Made by a program: the position numbers and the translations under genes. This document shows positions 53,501 through 59,609 of a stretch of DNA of 59,609 nucleotides, one piece after another (position 1 is the first letter of the stretch; each line of letters begins with the position of its first letter). Under the pieces are notes generated by a model, which was not told the DNA's origin, ran no database searches, and worked only from the letters and a program-made list of their open reading frames with translations. The stretch is from assembly GCA_033297075.1 (NCBI GenBank), contig MU858265.1:1-59609 (forward strand), read 5' to 3'. The stretch comes from Rhypophila decipiens. Its lineage: Eukaryota; Ascomycota; Sordariomycetes; Sordariales; Naviculisporaceae.

Positions 53501-54071
53501 GTAGGTGCCAGAGATTGGCAACGGCTTTGCTTGGCCGCTTCTGGGTGTAGGTGTTGAACTTGTTTCGCCGTGTGAAAAATGCTGTGTTGGAGAAAGTGGC
53601 TGGCAGGTCTTCCAGAACGTACTGGCCGTATCGATCCGTCAGGTGGCAAATAACTGCATTGTTGGATTTGCGCACACAGTTGTTTCCAGGGCTGGTGTCC
53701 CACCAAAAGCCTCGTTTTCGCAACTGGCGTAGTGATACGAGGTTGCAAGCAAACCCAGGGCAGTAGGCCACATTTCGAAGCCGAAGAAAGTGTTGCTTCT
53801 GTTGTTTTTGTGGCCACCGTCGTTGCTGTGGTCCCTGGATCTGAATATCCACATCCCCGTATCCCTGGATTTGAACTGGCTGTTCACCTGCCCAGAGGAA
53901 ATCGCCAGGGAGGGCTTTCTTGTAGTTGTTAAATCTGCTTCTCTGGTTAAACACGTGAATCGTGGTCCCAGAATCAAGAATGGCAGAGTTCTTTAAGGGG
54001 TACTCAGCTGTATGGAATGCTGCTCTTATAATAAGAAAGCTTCCAGGGCAATGGCCCACGTTGCGGCCTAG
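50535..54071 (-). CDS. Copia Pol (protease, integrase, reverse transcriptase, RNase H)
   Basis: About 1178 residues following the gag stop in the same frame. Numbering from the GTG at 54059: protease D-S-G-T-T at 29-33; integrase zinc site H185, H190, C216, C219; integrase core D246, D309 (V-E-C-D-N-E) and E343 (N-G-G-A-E-R); reverse transcriptase from about 708 (W-V-Y-T-Y-K), with D-A-V-N-A-F and Y-V-D-D at 848-851; RNase H with A-S-D-A-S-F near 1025 and S-T-T-E-A-E. An acidic linker (about 530-562) separates integrase from RT. There is no ATG before residue 245, which lies beyond the protease, so Pol must be made as a Gag-Pol fusion. The frame is free of stops. Confidence 0.93.
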   Translation of the reverse strand, partial: LGRNVGHCPGSFLIIRAAFHTAEYPLKNSAILDSGTTIHVFNQRSRFNNYKKALPGDFLWAGEQPVQIQGYGDVDIQIQGPQQRRWPQKQQKQHFLRLRNVAYCPGFACNLVSLRQLRKRGFWWDTSPGNNCVRKSNNAVICHLTDRYGQYVLEDLPATFSNTAFFTRRNKFNTYTQKRPSKAVANLWHLRLGHPGPQALEHLVNHTQGARIKGPTTVQCEACGVSKAKRQVQRSHREHNEGPGLRLAMDLFDFKEGYNGYRYLLLITDRWSGLTWDYYLQDREAESIISAITNLFKTLEHQYQLRPKVVECDNELHQPIIKAVFTQRSIKVEPSAPNTPAQNGGAERSGGVIAEKIRAMRAGANLPAELWPEIAKAAVYLDNRTPKYSFNWKTPYDRFHTYVAHRDGCIVEDRKPHQAHLRAYGCKAFALTTSAQKGVYPRPKGLRQWNPKLTPRAWIGYLVGYSSTNIYRIWNPLANKVISTRDVIFNEDEIFSGNIETLKADCLHVRLDELQRLLTAVKEPDSQNPEPSAIEEDDDLHSTIMVAEEEAEDEAEDETEGEAEDEIQPGEGLYTCSRFEPYPTPSMSPEAALLAGTIQQATAISATSTTDFKPWMAAFVAGRLMQPVENQGGKTVSKAMVQRLARRLNGLQTLHNQNLPALPKSHHQLKHHPFGPQFLQAEKDHLQSHSQMQSWSEVDRQASQGHQILDCMWVYTYKTNQDGSFQKCKARLVVRGDQQKPTAQETYAATLAARSFRTVMAIAARFDLELVQYDAVNAFVNATLKETIYMRMPTGHRSPGKILQLKKALYGLRQSPLLWQKELTTALQTLGFQIIPHEPCILIRNGILAFFYVDDIVFGYRKEDTATAQTLALELQQKYQLTGGNNLQWFLGIEVLRDRTKGLIWLSQTAYFDKIVTLATTQATTKAKTPMATTELLPFNGKAESQSVTAYQRKTGSILYAAVITRPDVAFAASRLVRFNTNPGPEHHKAADQVLQYLHNTRKLALRLGGEDDFIVASDASFADNSIDRKSSQAYTMKLFGGLVGWRANKQDTVTTSTTEAELLALAQATKEGLFISRLLAELTVQLDDHHITIQCDNKQTIRLVTAEIATLQTKLRHVDIHNHWLRQEVIHGKIKIEYTSSSSMTADGLTKALNFPLHQRFLQQVGVMEPVKGLSTA

Positions 54072-54074
54072 TCA
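54068..54074 (-). promoter_or_regulatory. Stop-codon readthrough site UGA-CUA-G between gag and pol
   Basis: The only stop between gag and pol is a UGA followed immediately by CUA and G, the established leaky context for eukaryotic readthrough. The frames are identical, so no frameshift is needed. This most simply explains Gag-Pol production at a low ratio. Confidence 0.7.
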
Positions 54075-55319
54075 ATTTGATTTTATTTGCAGCCTTTCCA
54101 CTTCTTGTTGAAGTTTTGGGTCTAGTAGGGCCTCTTTCACCCTCATCCGAACATGCTCCCTTTCGACAAAGCCGTCAGGGGCTAGTTCGGGGAATACATA
54201 CCAGCATTTTTTCAGATGGTGGAACTGGCCGCAGCAGGGGCATGTGGTAGTGGCTGTGCCGGGTGCCTTCTTTGGCCCGTTCTTCGGCCGTTTGCCCTCT
54301 GGAGGGTTGACTGGGTCAGAAGATCTTTGCTTCTTTCTTTTGCCATATCCATCTCCAGAGCCAGATCCGCGCTGTCTTTTCCGGCCATTATTTTGTTCCC
54401 CCCCATCGCTACCGGGTTCGACTTCGCTGTCAGGAGCGTCCTCCCAATAGGCATCTTTGGCTTCTTTGCCTGCAAAAGAGGGGCCAAACGAGCCTTTTGC
54501 TATCCGGCTGCCAACCGGTATGCGGGCTTTCGTCGATTGCCGCACCTCTTCCCGAAAGTCGTTGGCCACCGCACGGTAGTTCAGGGTTAACTGTGCTGAT
54601 TTTGGTATTGATAGCTTGTAGGATGTAACCCAGTGGCCAAGAACTGGCTTCACTGCATCCAGGAAGTCGTAGAGCCACGTCTTTGTGGTTAGGGCCTCAG
54701 GGACCCCTTTTCGTTGTGCCATAGCAATGGCTTGCTCCCAGGATTCAGACCATTTGATCAGATCCTTGGGGGCTCGAAGTAGTGGTTTTGTGGCCAATCG
54801 GTAAGCCTCTCGAGCATTGTGAAGAGCTTCGTCGTCACTGATTCCGGCTTGTGTCTTGAGAACCTTATACCAGTGTGTAATTGGCTGGATTGGGTCACAG
54901 GAGGTAAGTTGAAGGTGTGGGCTGATGGTTTTCAGAATCCACTGTTTGAGTCGTTTGACTTCTTCAAACTGTTGGCTGTATTCTTTCTTGTTAGATTGGT
55001 AGATAGTCCAGTCCATCTGGAAGGTGCGGAAACCATCAGCCGTCAGGTCCGCAGTCGTGATCGGTAGGTTGGCTGGACCAGACTCGTCGTCATCGGGCAT
55101 AGGATCCATGCTGCCCCTGGCTGTAATGGTTGACTGGCTAGGGGTCTTGTGTTTATGGTGTGCAGGGTTTGGAGCCGAAGGTTCTTCGAGGAAAGGGGTC
55201 AGCCCCTGAATTTGGCTCCATATGCCTCCGGCTACGGCCTGGGCTTGGAACTGCAGATTCCAAGACTCCCAGTCGTCAGAGCTGGCCAGAAGAACCATCT
55301 TGTCGTTGTTGGTGTTCAT
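54072..55319 (-). CDS. Copia Gag with zinc knuckle
   Basis: 415 residues from the ATG at 55319 (context AAAATGA); the frame opens 14 codons earlier only at TTG. The N-terminal two thirds are the helical UBN2-like capsid region of Ty1/copia Gag (W-E-S-W-N-L-Q-F, W-I-L-K-T-I-S-P). A basic stretch (R-K-R-Q-R-G-S-G, K-R-K-K-Q-R) precedes the zinc knuckle C-P-C-C-G-Q-F-H-H-L-K-K-C near residue 370. It ends at UGA (54074-54072), followed in frame by CUA-G and the pol frame. It packages element RNA into virus-like particles in the cytoplasm. Confidence 0.92.
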   Translation of the reverse strand: MNTNNDKMVLLASSDDWESWNLQFQAQAVAGGIWSQIQGLTPFLEEPSAPNPAHHKHKTPSQSTITARGSMDPMPDDDESGPANLPITTADLTADGFRTFQMDWTIYQSNKKEYSQQFEEVKRLKQWILKTISPHLQLTSCDPIQPITHWYKVLKTQAGISDDEALHNAREAYRLATKPLLRAPKDLIKWSESWEQAIAMAQRKGVPEALTTKTWLYDFLDAVKPVLGHWVTSYKLSIPKSAQLTLNYRAVANDFREEVRQSTKARIPVGSRIAKGSFGPSFAGKEAKDAYWEDAPDSEVEPGSDGGEQNNGRKRQRGSGSGDGYGKRKKQRSSDPVNPPEGKRPKNGPKKAPGTATTTCPCCGQFHHLKKCWYVFPELAPDGFVEREHVRMRVKEALLDPKLQQEVERLQIKSN

Positions 55320-55410
55320 TTTGTTGGATTTTGTGAAATGGAGTTGAGTCCAAGAGTGCAAGTCGAATGTGCTTCTTGTTGGTTTTGTTGGCTGACTAAT
55401 CGGTCGATTA

Positions 55411-55429
55411 AGCGAATGAGACTCTTAAT
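55411..55429 (-). other. Primer binding site, tRNA-Lys anticodon arm type
   Basis: Directly inside the 5' LTR. The plus strand here reads ATGAGACTCTTAAT, which equals the anticodon stem and loop of tRNA-Lys(CUU). The primer would then be an internal or cleaved (half) tRNA ending in the anticodon arm, comparable to the half tRNA used by Drosophila copia, and not an intact 3' end with CCA. Confidence 0.55.
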
Positions 55430-55641
55430 TGTCAGAAGCACTGCACACTGGATATTATAGATTGAACGATGTTGTTGTTATTCTCTCCTTGTCCTGCAGC
55501 TCTCTGGCTTCGCCAGAGAGTCCTTTATATAATTGTAAATAGTGGCAAAGCTATGACGCGTCTGTGGCAATGGTTACAAATCCATAGTTCTGGCAGTTGC
55601 TAGAACCTTCCTTTCTGACAGGCACCCCTTTCCATCTGACA
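55430..55641 (-). repeat. 5' LTR of copia element
   Basis: 212 bp, same as the other LTR except for one extra C in CTTCCTTTC. It contains the promoter of the minus-strand element. Confidence 0.9.
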
Positions 55642-56357
55642 GTCTCGAGTCAGGGAATGTGCGACAAGCTAAGAAGGATGGAACGGAATTTTATGGGATG
55701 TACGCAAACGTTGCGGCTAAGGTCAAGTCGATGAACGTGTTGATTCACAAAGTGGCGAAGAAAAATACGCGGCAGAAGTTCTTCGACGAGATCAACACCA
55801 TTGAGATCAATAAGCAGATCCGAAATGAGCAGAGTGCTTATCTCGATGCACTAAACGATACCTTAGACCAGCAGCCAAACCATCGACTCGGAGAGCGAAA
55901 AATGCTCGCGGAACTCATTTGTGCGGACGCCGAGAATCTGGACGAAGAGACGAAACTGCAACACAGATTATATACGGCCAACACACTCGTTTTACTCGGG
56001 CGAACGAGAGAGCCCCCGCGACCAAGACCAACTAAGACAGCTCCTCAACTTCAAAAAGCATGCGCCCGAAACCAATGTTTCATCTGCTATTGGGATCATG
56101 GGGATTCCACCACATTCTATTCCGTTTATAGGACTAGGGACCACGTGAAATTGCATTTACGGAGATATAACGAGGACAGCCCAATATGTTGTCCCGAGCC
56201 GAATTGCAAGAAGGAGGCCGTTATGATTGAAGAGGCTCATTTTATGAAAACGGGCGTTGCGATTCAAGCTAATACGTATGTTGGGGTCCGAAGTTTTAAG
56301 AATCACCTGGCAGAGAAGCATTGCTATGATATATTTATAGAGAGGGGTCGTAATTAA

Positions 56358-57343
56358 TGGCTCGGGAGAATTTTAGTTGAGTAATTCAAATTACAACTTG
56401 AGTATGATAGTGTATACCCGAGTAGAGAGCAGATTGTACGCTAGTACACTAAGGGTATTAATGGTAAGAGATTAGAGATCGTGGCAAGGCTTCTTAGGCC
56501 GGGTACAACACTGTCATAATATCTCTAAGAGCTACTAATGTGAGTATATCGTAAACAGTGAATATAATATTAAAGTTAAAAACTAAACAGTCAAAGCAAT
56601 ATTTAGTGTCCAATCCCAAGACCAAAGAACTTGTTAGTCTTTATCTCCCTACGTTTTAATCCACTTGTAAAAGACCGTGCAATGTTCCATGAATCAGTCT
56701 TGCGTTTGCGCAGCTGAGCACACCTGTTGGCACTGTTTCATACCCGAGAGACAAACAGCCAAGAGACCTACGATTTAGATAAGAAATTGGAGAACTCCAT
56801 CCCTCTTATTACGGTGTGGAGGGCTTAGCGGGAGGTGGTGATGATGTCCGCTGCCTGGGCCTGAGCCAGCACGTGAGTGTCCGTGTCCTGCACTTCTTTG
56901 CTCAGCGGGCTAGACATATGTTGGAAATGTGATCTCGAGAAGGCTTGCTATCCGACGCTCGGTTTTAACATATCCAAGGACGATGTGGTAGATGAAGTGG
57001 GCGAGGCTGCATTGCGACGTCCGAGAAAGCTTCTCTAGTCTCCCCTTAAGCAGACCCCTGATGTTCTCGTGCACACAATTTCAGCGGTAATTTCTATAGA
57101 AGCGGAGTTTGAAAACTGCGACAGTCTCCCTTCGCGCTGTGGCACTACCAGCGACCGCCTCTAGCAATGCAATTGGTAAAACGAAAACTGCATGGCCTTT
57201 CTGAGGTAGCTACGTCGCAACCACCTACAATTGGATTTTGCGATAATGTCGTGGTGAGGCGTGTGATATGGTGGAGACAGGATCTTGGTCTTCATTTGGG
57301 GTATTGCCAAGGTGTCGAGCGGCTAATGGTTCGGCTAATCCTG
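56358..57343. other. Intergenic after recombinase gene
   Basis: No gene supported. AT-rich to about 56640, then mixed sequence. Confidence 0.4.
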
Positions 57344-57553
57344 CTGGCTGACCCTGCTGGCTGACCCTAGCCTGGCTGACCCTAACCTGGCTGACCCTAA
57401 CCTGGCTGACCCTAACATGGCTAACCCTAACCTGGCTGACCCTAACCTAGCTGACCCTAACCTGGCTGACCCTAACCTGGCTGACCCTAACCTAGCTGAC
57501 CCTAACCTGGCTGACCCTTACCTAGCTGACCCTCATGGCCGACCCTGCCAACC
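57344..57553. repeat. 15 bp minisatellite (CTGGCTGACCCTAAC)
   Basis: About 12-13 tandem units of 15 bp with few changes (CCTGG/CCTAG). Read on the plus strand they encode Asn-Leu-Ala-Asp-Pro repeats, but there is no sign of a real protein. Shares the core GGCTGACCCT with the array at 58278. Confidence 0.85.
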
Positions 57554-57820
57554 TGGACACCACTTTTTGCTCTTTTTTTGGATCAATCGAAGGCTTAAAT
57601 TTGGCCATTTCAATCATCACACAACAATCCACCGTATAATCAATTCAGTACTTATATGGAAAGATACAGCAAAACAAGGGCTATTTGGCCATATTGGTAC
57701 TTTGTGTTGCATCTAGAAAATGGCTGTTAAATAGTCGTACCGAGGTTGAATCGGTGGGATGGAGGGGCATGGTCAACGAAGAACCATTGACAATCGGGCA
57801 AAAAGTTGTTAAAAGTGGTG

Positions 57821-58149
57821 TTTTTTCAAAGACTTTAACAAGTAAATGAACAAGCAACAAAAGAATGTATAACAAAGTATTACTACGGACAAATAGCCCT
57901 GGATTAGCTGTTTATTTCCATACTAGTACTTTTAGATGCATGTTAATATTGACCGCGCCATAGTGGTTCCAGTGGAATTGGCTGTCGGATTTCAGAGAAC
58001 TATAGCTATAGTTTAATCAATCTTAACATGTATCTCAAAGTACCAGTATGGAAATAAACAGCCAACTCTAGTCTATTTGGCTATAGCAATACTTTGTTAT
58101 GCATTCTTTTTTTGCTTGTTCAGTTGCTTGTCAAAGTCTGTGAAAAAAC
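57821..58149. repeat. Fold-back inverted repeat
   Basis: Two arms of about 133 bp (57821-57953 and 58017-58149) are imperfect reverse complements around a 63 bp spacer. An example is CTGTTTATTTCCATACTAGT on the left against CTGTTTATTTCCATACTGGT from the right. Many differences are transitions. A weaker copy of the arm may lie near 57682-57715. No coding capacity. Confidence 0.75.
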
Positions 58150-58277
58150 GACTTTTCGATCACAAAAGTCGAAAAAAGCTCAAGTCGTGGCGCCAACAAA
58201 TCTTAGCGCAATGCCAAGGGGAAACTGACGAATGCAACTAACAGAGGCAACAGGGGTCGTTGAGTGGCACATCAGAT

Positions 58278-58435
58278 TGGCTGACCCTGCTGGGTGACCC
58301 TGATGGCTGACCCTGACGACAGACCCTGATGGCTGACCCTGATGGCTGACCCTGGTGGCTGACCCTGATGGCTGACCCTGGTGGCTGACCCTGATGGCTG
58401 ACCCTGATGGCTGACCCTGATGGCTGACCCTCAAT
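58278..58435. repeat. 13 bp minisatellite (GGCTGACCCTGAT)
   Basis: Roughly twelve units, mainly 13 bp, with variants (CTGGT, CTGCT). On the minus strand the frame repeats every 39 bp as a 13-residue unit, a by-product of the array. It ends 35 bp before the ATG of the protease gene and so may sit in its promoter. Confidence 0.8.
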
Positions 58436-58469
58436 GACTTGAACCCTGGTCTCGGGTTGACCGTCGTAT

Positions 58470-59609
58470 ATGATCCTCACACCCCGCAAAACTTTCTCCA
58501 ACCCACCAACTCCAACCCCAAAATGGCCCAAAATGGCGGAGCGACGGGCTATTACGAGACTCGCGTCTGCTTGCGGTGCTAGTGAAGAGGAAATACATTC
58601 TTTTTTCCGAGGTGTTTCAGAAACATTTTGGAAAACTCTTGCAACGAACTGCGGAACATCCAGAACGCTCCAATGGCAAAGCATCCAGGACGCTTTCAAC
58701 CATGCCAAATCCTCAAGGATATCTAACCCCGCCTCAGGGATAACCCAAAAGAACACCTGGATACCTAATGACGTTAAGCAGGCATTCAGTATTATGGTTT
58801 GTTGTTGCCAAAAATGTAGCAAAACTTTCTGCTGTACTAACTTAATATAGAATAAACAAACGAGTCCAACGAACGATCAGCCGGAACCTACGTGTATTAT
58901 TGCCCAGCCTGCTGGCCATATCTTAGTTGATTTGACTACTCAGCTAGAATCAAGTTACAATGGCGATCTAGCTACCTCTACCTTGCAATTCCACAAGACG
59001 AGTTTCCAAATTCGAGACGAATCGCTTCAAACATTACAACCTGGCGAATGGTTGAACGATGAGATCGTCATTGGCGCGCTCCGCCTCATCAAAGAAGTGA
59101 GCAAGGATAAGGTGGTGGTCATCGATTCGTTCGCGCTTCAAGGCCAGGAGCGCTGTCCAAGAGTTGACTTCCACAATGCCAAAACCCTCCTCCCAATGCT
59201 GATTCGCGGGAATCACTGGGTTCTTGGTGTATATGATGACGACACGAGGCTTTTAGTTTACGACTCTCTCCCATGCCAGACTACCAACAAGGATATATCG
59301 GATCAAACTCGCAAGTTCTTCTCGGAGATTCTCGGAAAGGACGACATCGACTATCCCCGCATCACCATCACTTCACCGCTAATTCAGGTTAATAGCCACG
59401 ACTGTGGTGTACTTGTTATTATCGCGGCATTCCATGAGGCCATGGACCTTCGGATCAAGCCTACAGATGTTGATCCTTGTTTTTGGCGTGAAATCTTACA
59501 CCGACTGCTAAGACCACAATCCCGGTTTGAGGAAGCCCCTGTGGATACCCGATCAGCGAAACTTCCTCAACTACCAACCAAGGCCGAGTTATCAGAACAC
59601 TCCGAGGCT
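58470..59609 (+). CDS. Ulp1-type (C48) SUMO protease-like protein, 3' end beyond window
   Basis: Exon 1 is 58470-58796 and exon 2 runs from 58851 off the window (54 bp intron, GTTTGT, branch TACTAAC, ATATAG); 362 residues seen. A later ATG at 58533 in context AAAATGG is an equally good start. After a helical N-terminal region the C48 protease fold is clear: P-G-E-W-L-N-D-E-I (173-181), N-H-W-V-L-G-V-Y (H231), Y-D-S-L (D247), and Q-V-N-S-H-D-C-G-V (Q288, C294), giving the full His-Asp-Gln-Cys set. Such enzymes remove SUMO-like modifiers. Placement among repeats beside a tyrosine recombinase suggests element cargo; Ulp1 domains are known as passengers of several DNA transposon groups. The C-terminus cannot be judged. 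Confidence 0.82.

Larger units (their letters stand above)
50277..55641 (-). mobile_element. Complete Ty1/copia LTR retrotransposon
   Basis: A 5365 bp element read on the minus strand, flanked by the 5 bp duplication GTCTC (50272-50276 and 55642-55646). The LTRs (50277-50487 and 55430-55641) start TGTCAGA and end TCTGACA and differ by a single base insertion in a C/T run, so insertion is recent. The order protease, integrase, reverse transcriptase, RNase H defines Ty1/copia. Gag and pol are uninterrupted apart from the junction stop. It carries no RIP-like decay, unlike the neighbouring repeats. The element may be capable of movement. Confidence 0.95.
48649..56357 (+). pseudogene. DUF3435 tyrosine recombinase (Starship captain type), split by copia
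   Basis: Coding segments: 48649-48800, 48851-49061, 49110-49537, 49585-49943, and 49996-50276 continuing at 55647-56357 after the inserted retrotransposon. Without the insert and one GTCTC copy the frame is open for 713 codons. DUF3435 features: Y-I-T-G-Y-L-I-L, D-I-Y-L-I-L-H-H-H-W, Y-T-A-T-R-P-R-V-L (first catalytic Arg), V-S-Y-R-D-V, M-E-I-T-L-R-Y-T-K-G, K-T-F-I-L-Y-E-V-D, M-I-R-R-G-S-G-E-A (second Arg), V-M-N-H-Q-N-A-G-I-Y-Q-A-Y (His and the probable nucleophilic Tyr). The C-terminus has a zinc-finger-like region (C-F-I-C, C-C-P-E-P-N-C, H-L-A-E-K-H). All residues expected for recombination are present, so the gene seems to have been functional until the copia insertion. The first intron (50 bp, ending TCCAG at 48850) was chosen because only it restores the frame. 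Confidence 0.82.

Noticed and set aside
54060..54080. Frameshift between copia gag and pol
   Set aside because: Gag and pol are in the same frame; only a UGA separates them.
57344..57553. Telomere or telomere-like repeat (contains CCCTAA)
   Set aside because: The unit is 15 bp with only one CCCTAA each and it is internal, so it is a minisatellite.
57417..57716. Protein with Asn-Leu-Ala-Asp-Pro repeats
   Set aside because: By-product of a 15 bp array, open only because 15 is a multiple of three; the frame ends soon after the array.
58180..58822. Minus-strand repeat proteins over the second minisatellite
   Set aside because: Open only because three 13 bp units make 39 bp; they overlap exon 1 of the protease gene.

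Overview
The window is nuclear DNA of a filamentous ascomycete (Pezizomycotina, probably Sordariomycetes; the genus cannot be fixed from sequence alone). The signs are short GT-AG introns of about 50-100 bp with CTAAC-like branch sites, two HET-domain proteins, a WSC protein, a LaeA-like methyltransferase, a DUF3435 tyrosine recombinase, and C-to-T / G-to-A differences between repeat copies that look like repeat-induced point mutation (RIP). All gene models below were spliced by eye.

Left part (0.7-16 kb): a TMEM53/DUF829-type hydrolase, a HET protein converging on a small Cys/His-rich gene, a 4.6 kb gene-poor stretch, a secreted double-WSC protein, a GFA-family enzyme, the DEAD-box ribosome-biogenesis helicase HAS1, and a coding-like remnant. 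Middle part (16-25 kb): a small secreted cysteine-rich protein, a Tc1-type transposon (1.39 kb, TA duplication, one nonsense codon), a 360 bp inverted-repeat element, and 6-phosphofructo-2-kinase/fructose-2,6-bisphosphatase.

25.5-31.5 kb is the most unusual block. Four small paralogous genes share the pattern C..C / C-x-x-[YH]-H-P-G / C-C / (G)C / H, which resembles a reduced CHORD-type zinc fold. Three of them, and the relative at 4.4-5.05 kb, have an intron at (or within one codon of) the same place, just after the His-Pro-Gly. Two start with a shared MG-x-KQSK motif typical of N-myristoylation. A six-exon LaeA-like methyltransferase sits inside the block.

31.6-47.3 kb: a DUF7707 membrane protein, a ferric reductase, a poly-G tract beside an N gap, a large multi-pass membrane protein, a short-chain dehydrogenase, a second HET protein, and a dynamin-like protein whose GTP-binding motifs are all degenerate. 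A tiny transmembrane-peptide gene is present twice in opposite orientation (39.87 and 48.18 kb).

Right part (47.6-59.6 kb) is mobile-element territory. It holds a hAT-like MITE with an internal minisatellite and an 8 bp target duplication. Next is a DUF3435 (Starship-captain-type) tyrosine recombinase of six coding segments, whose last exon is split by a complete, nearly pristine Ty1/copia retrotransposon (211/212 bp LTRs, 5 bp duplication GTCTC). The copia gag and pol lie in one frame separated by a single UGA in the readthrough context UGA-CUA-G, and its primer site matches the anticodon arm of tRNA-Lys. Two minisatellites flanking a fold-back repeat follow, and the window ends inside a Ulp1-type (C48) protease gene. 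The captain may mark the 5' edge of a Starship running off the right end.
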